Assembly: GCA_022695795.1 (NCBI GenBank)
Contig: MU404252.1
Coordinates: forward strand, 1 to 21,242
DNA: 21,242 bases
Source: Biscogniauxia marginata
Lineage: Eukaryota; Ascomycota; Sordariomycetes; Xylariales; Xylariaceae
Reading direction: 5' to 3'
Both the position numbers and the translations under genes were made by a program. A model generated the notes under the pieces. It saw only the letters and a program-made list of their open reading frames with translations, ran no database searches and was not told where the DNA came from. Positions 19,701-21,242 of this stretch are shown piece after piece (within the stretch, counting starts at the first letter, position 1; every line of letters starts with the position of its first letter).

Positions 19701-21053
19701 ACGAACTTCTCTCGTATAAGGAAAAGGTATACGTATTAAAATAAATCCGAGATAAATTTGTTAAAGAATTCTATAAATACCCTCTATATAGTTACCAAGG
19801 AATTTTCAAAACGTTAAAACGACTTTAAAAAAAATTCGACTTTCTAGAAATGCGATAAATAATTAAAAGAATTATAAAGAATTATAACGTTTATAATAAA
19901 GTTAAAATATCACGATATAAACCATATAAATTACTATAACTAATTTAAATACTTAAAAAGGCATAATATATAATTATATAAGATTTCGTAATGAAACTTC
20001 CTAAGTTAAATGATTTTATTATAAAAGTACTTTATAACAATATATAAATAATTGTTAATAAACTCACGAAATATACCTATTTTTTATCGTTTAATAAGTT
20101 AAGCATAGTAGAATAATTAGCTTTTAACTTTTTAAGAGAATACGTTAATAAACACGGATTATTAAAACGTATTATTTTAAATAAAAACAAGTTATTTACG
20201 TTAAAATTTTAAACTAATTTAATAAAACGAATAAATAAAAAAACAATATTTACGAAGCTATATTAACTAAGAAATAAATAACTAAATAAAATTACTATTA
20301 ATAGCCTAAATAATATATAACACTTCGGTTAATAAAGATATAAAGATATCATTACACAAAGCAGTGTATAATTAAAAAGCAGAAATTTAAAAACAACTAA
20401 TTAAACTCACGAAAGCATTAAAAATTAAAATAAAAGCCCTAAAAATAAAAGTATTATTTAAAAAGGTTTAAACAATATAACGATAGCTATAAAAAGAATT
20501 ATAATTTATTTAAAATAAAATAATAAAGTATTATAACAAAAAAAGAATTAAAAGACTAATTCTTAAAAAAGGAGATATAATTTACTTGTTTCGCTAATAA
20601 TAAAGCGTAATAATAAAAACGCTTTAAATTAAAATAAAACGACTTAATAAAAAACTTAAGTTTAAAAAGTTAAAATTATATAAAATCAAGAAAGTTATTT
20701 CGAATGTTAATTATAAATTAAAACTATTAAAGAAATTTAAAATATATTTAGTTTTTTATATATCGTTATTAAAATTAATATAAAAAACGCCTTATTAAAA
20801 ACCTAAAATGAAATTAAAAAAGAATTAAATAAATACAAAATAAAAAGGATTTTAAACTTAAAAAAGATTAATAATTAATTATAATATTTAGTTAAATGAG
20901 AAGAATACTTAATAAAAAAATATATATAAGAATTATTTAAACATTTAAGGAACTTAATAAACGAACTTACGAGGTTTTACCGCCAAAATCTAGACCGATT
21001 AAAAAGGCTTAAAAATCGAAGTCTTGGTTTAATTGAAATTAGTCGAAAAAAGA
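16731..21053 (+). pseudogene. Pol fragment of the second chromovirus
   Basis: Same order as in the first element: protease region, RT, RNase H, integrase and chromodomain (about 20828-20960). The RT active site reads YLNN (18748-18759) instead of YLDD, so both catalytic Asp are lost. Compared with the first element, 68 nt are missing in the integrase core (near 20215-20243), in the part that should carry the catalytic Glu. The A-run that shifts the frame in the first element has one A fewer here, so that frameshift is private to the first copy. Riddled with TAA stops. Confidence 0.85.
17032..17067. repeat. 9-bp tandem repeat, four copies, inside pol
   Basis: agaattata is repeated four times exactly. 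The matching place in the first element has fewer, imperfect copies. Each unit is three codons long, so expansion keeps the frame. Confidence 0.9.
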
Positions 21054-21130
21054 GGGGGCGACCCTAGAAATAAAGCTAGCTTACACCGCTTTTAAATACC
21101 CTTACTCTCTCTTTTCACGTTTAATACGTT
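21054..21130 (-). pseudogene. Trace of the accessory gene's 3' end in the second chromovirus
   Basis: Reading on the minus strand, the segment about 21125-21075 (acgtgaaaagagagagtaag) resembles the end of the antisense gene at 15690-15730 of the first element. The rest of the gene would lie to the right, where a 17-bp array is found instead. Similarity is short and degraded. Confidence 0.35.
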
Positions 21131-21242
21131 TTAATCCTTTTAAGTTATTAATCCTTTTAAGTTATTAATCCTTTTAAGTTATTAATCCTTTTAAGTTATT
21201 AATCCTTTTAAGTTATTAATCCTTTTAAGTTATTAATCCTTT
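21131..21242. repeat. 17-bp tandem array at the right edge
   Basis: The unit ttaatccttttaagtta is repeated about 6.6 times without mismatch up to the window end. It lies where the chromovirus accessory gene should continue, so it expanded within, or replaced, that sequence. Total length unknown. Confidence 0.95.

Larger units (their letters stand above)
16681..21130 (+). mobile_element. Second chromovirus copy, 5'-truncated
   Basis: From about 16731 (possibly from 16681, with a small deletion) the DNA matches 11290-15690 of the first element with an offset of 5440-5460, later 5383. It lacks the 5' LTR, all of gag and the start of pol. It begins right at the 3' LTR of the first element, consistent with that element having inserted into it. 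Its right end runs into the 17-bp tandem array at 21131, so the 3' LTR and most of the accessory gene are not present here. Confidence 0.85.

Overview
The window looks like nuclear DNA of a filamentous ascomycete (Pezizomycotina). Three things point there: short GT-AG introns of about 50-80 nt, genes of balanced base composition, and very AT-rich flanks carrying the mark of repeat-induced point mutation (RIP). In the flanks CpA/TpG is almost absent, TpA is everywhere and CpG survives. No species is claimed.

Layout. Positions 1-104 are a 9-bp tandem array, followed by AT-rich DNA to about 460. Positions 460-3660 are a gene island of ordinary composition. It holds a complete aldo-keto reductase gene (three exons, one of them an 11-nt microexon), a convergent gene for a predicted secreted four-cysteine protein (two exons), and a weaker two-exon candidate for a small membrane protein upstream of the reductase. 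From 3660 to the end everything is RIP-degraded transposon DNA. No gene there can still be read intact.

Positions 3748-8232 hold pieces of at least three pogo/Fot1-like DNA transposons (one reversed), plus detached copies of their termini. At 8233 the last of these is cut by a reversed 3' fragment of a Ty3/Gypsy chromovirus (8233-9332). A near full-length chromovirus follows (9333-16680): 5' LTR, one long Gag-Pol frame with zinc knuckle, protease, RT, RNase H, integrase and chromodomain, then 3' LTR. A second, 5'-truncated chromovirus begins at the 3' LTR and runs to about 21130, where a 17-bp tandem array fills the rest of the window.

The most interesting observation is a second gene carried by the chromovirus. 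It lies between the end of pol and the 3' LTR, on the opposite strand. Two copies (15676-16137 minus and 8718-9185 plus) align over about 150 codons with at most a two-codon gap. Both are broken only by in-frame TAA/TAG stops. They share cysteine positions, counting Tyr codons that RIP makes from Cys, spaced C-x2-C-x6-C-x8-C-x2-C-x6-C, which is the fungal Zn2Cys6 spacing. A basic, coiled-coil-like tail follows. This suggests a retrotransposon with an antisense zinc-cluster protein.
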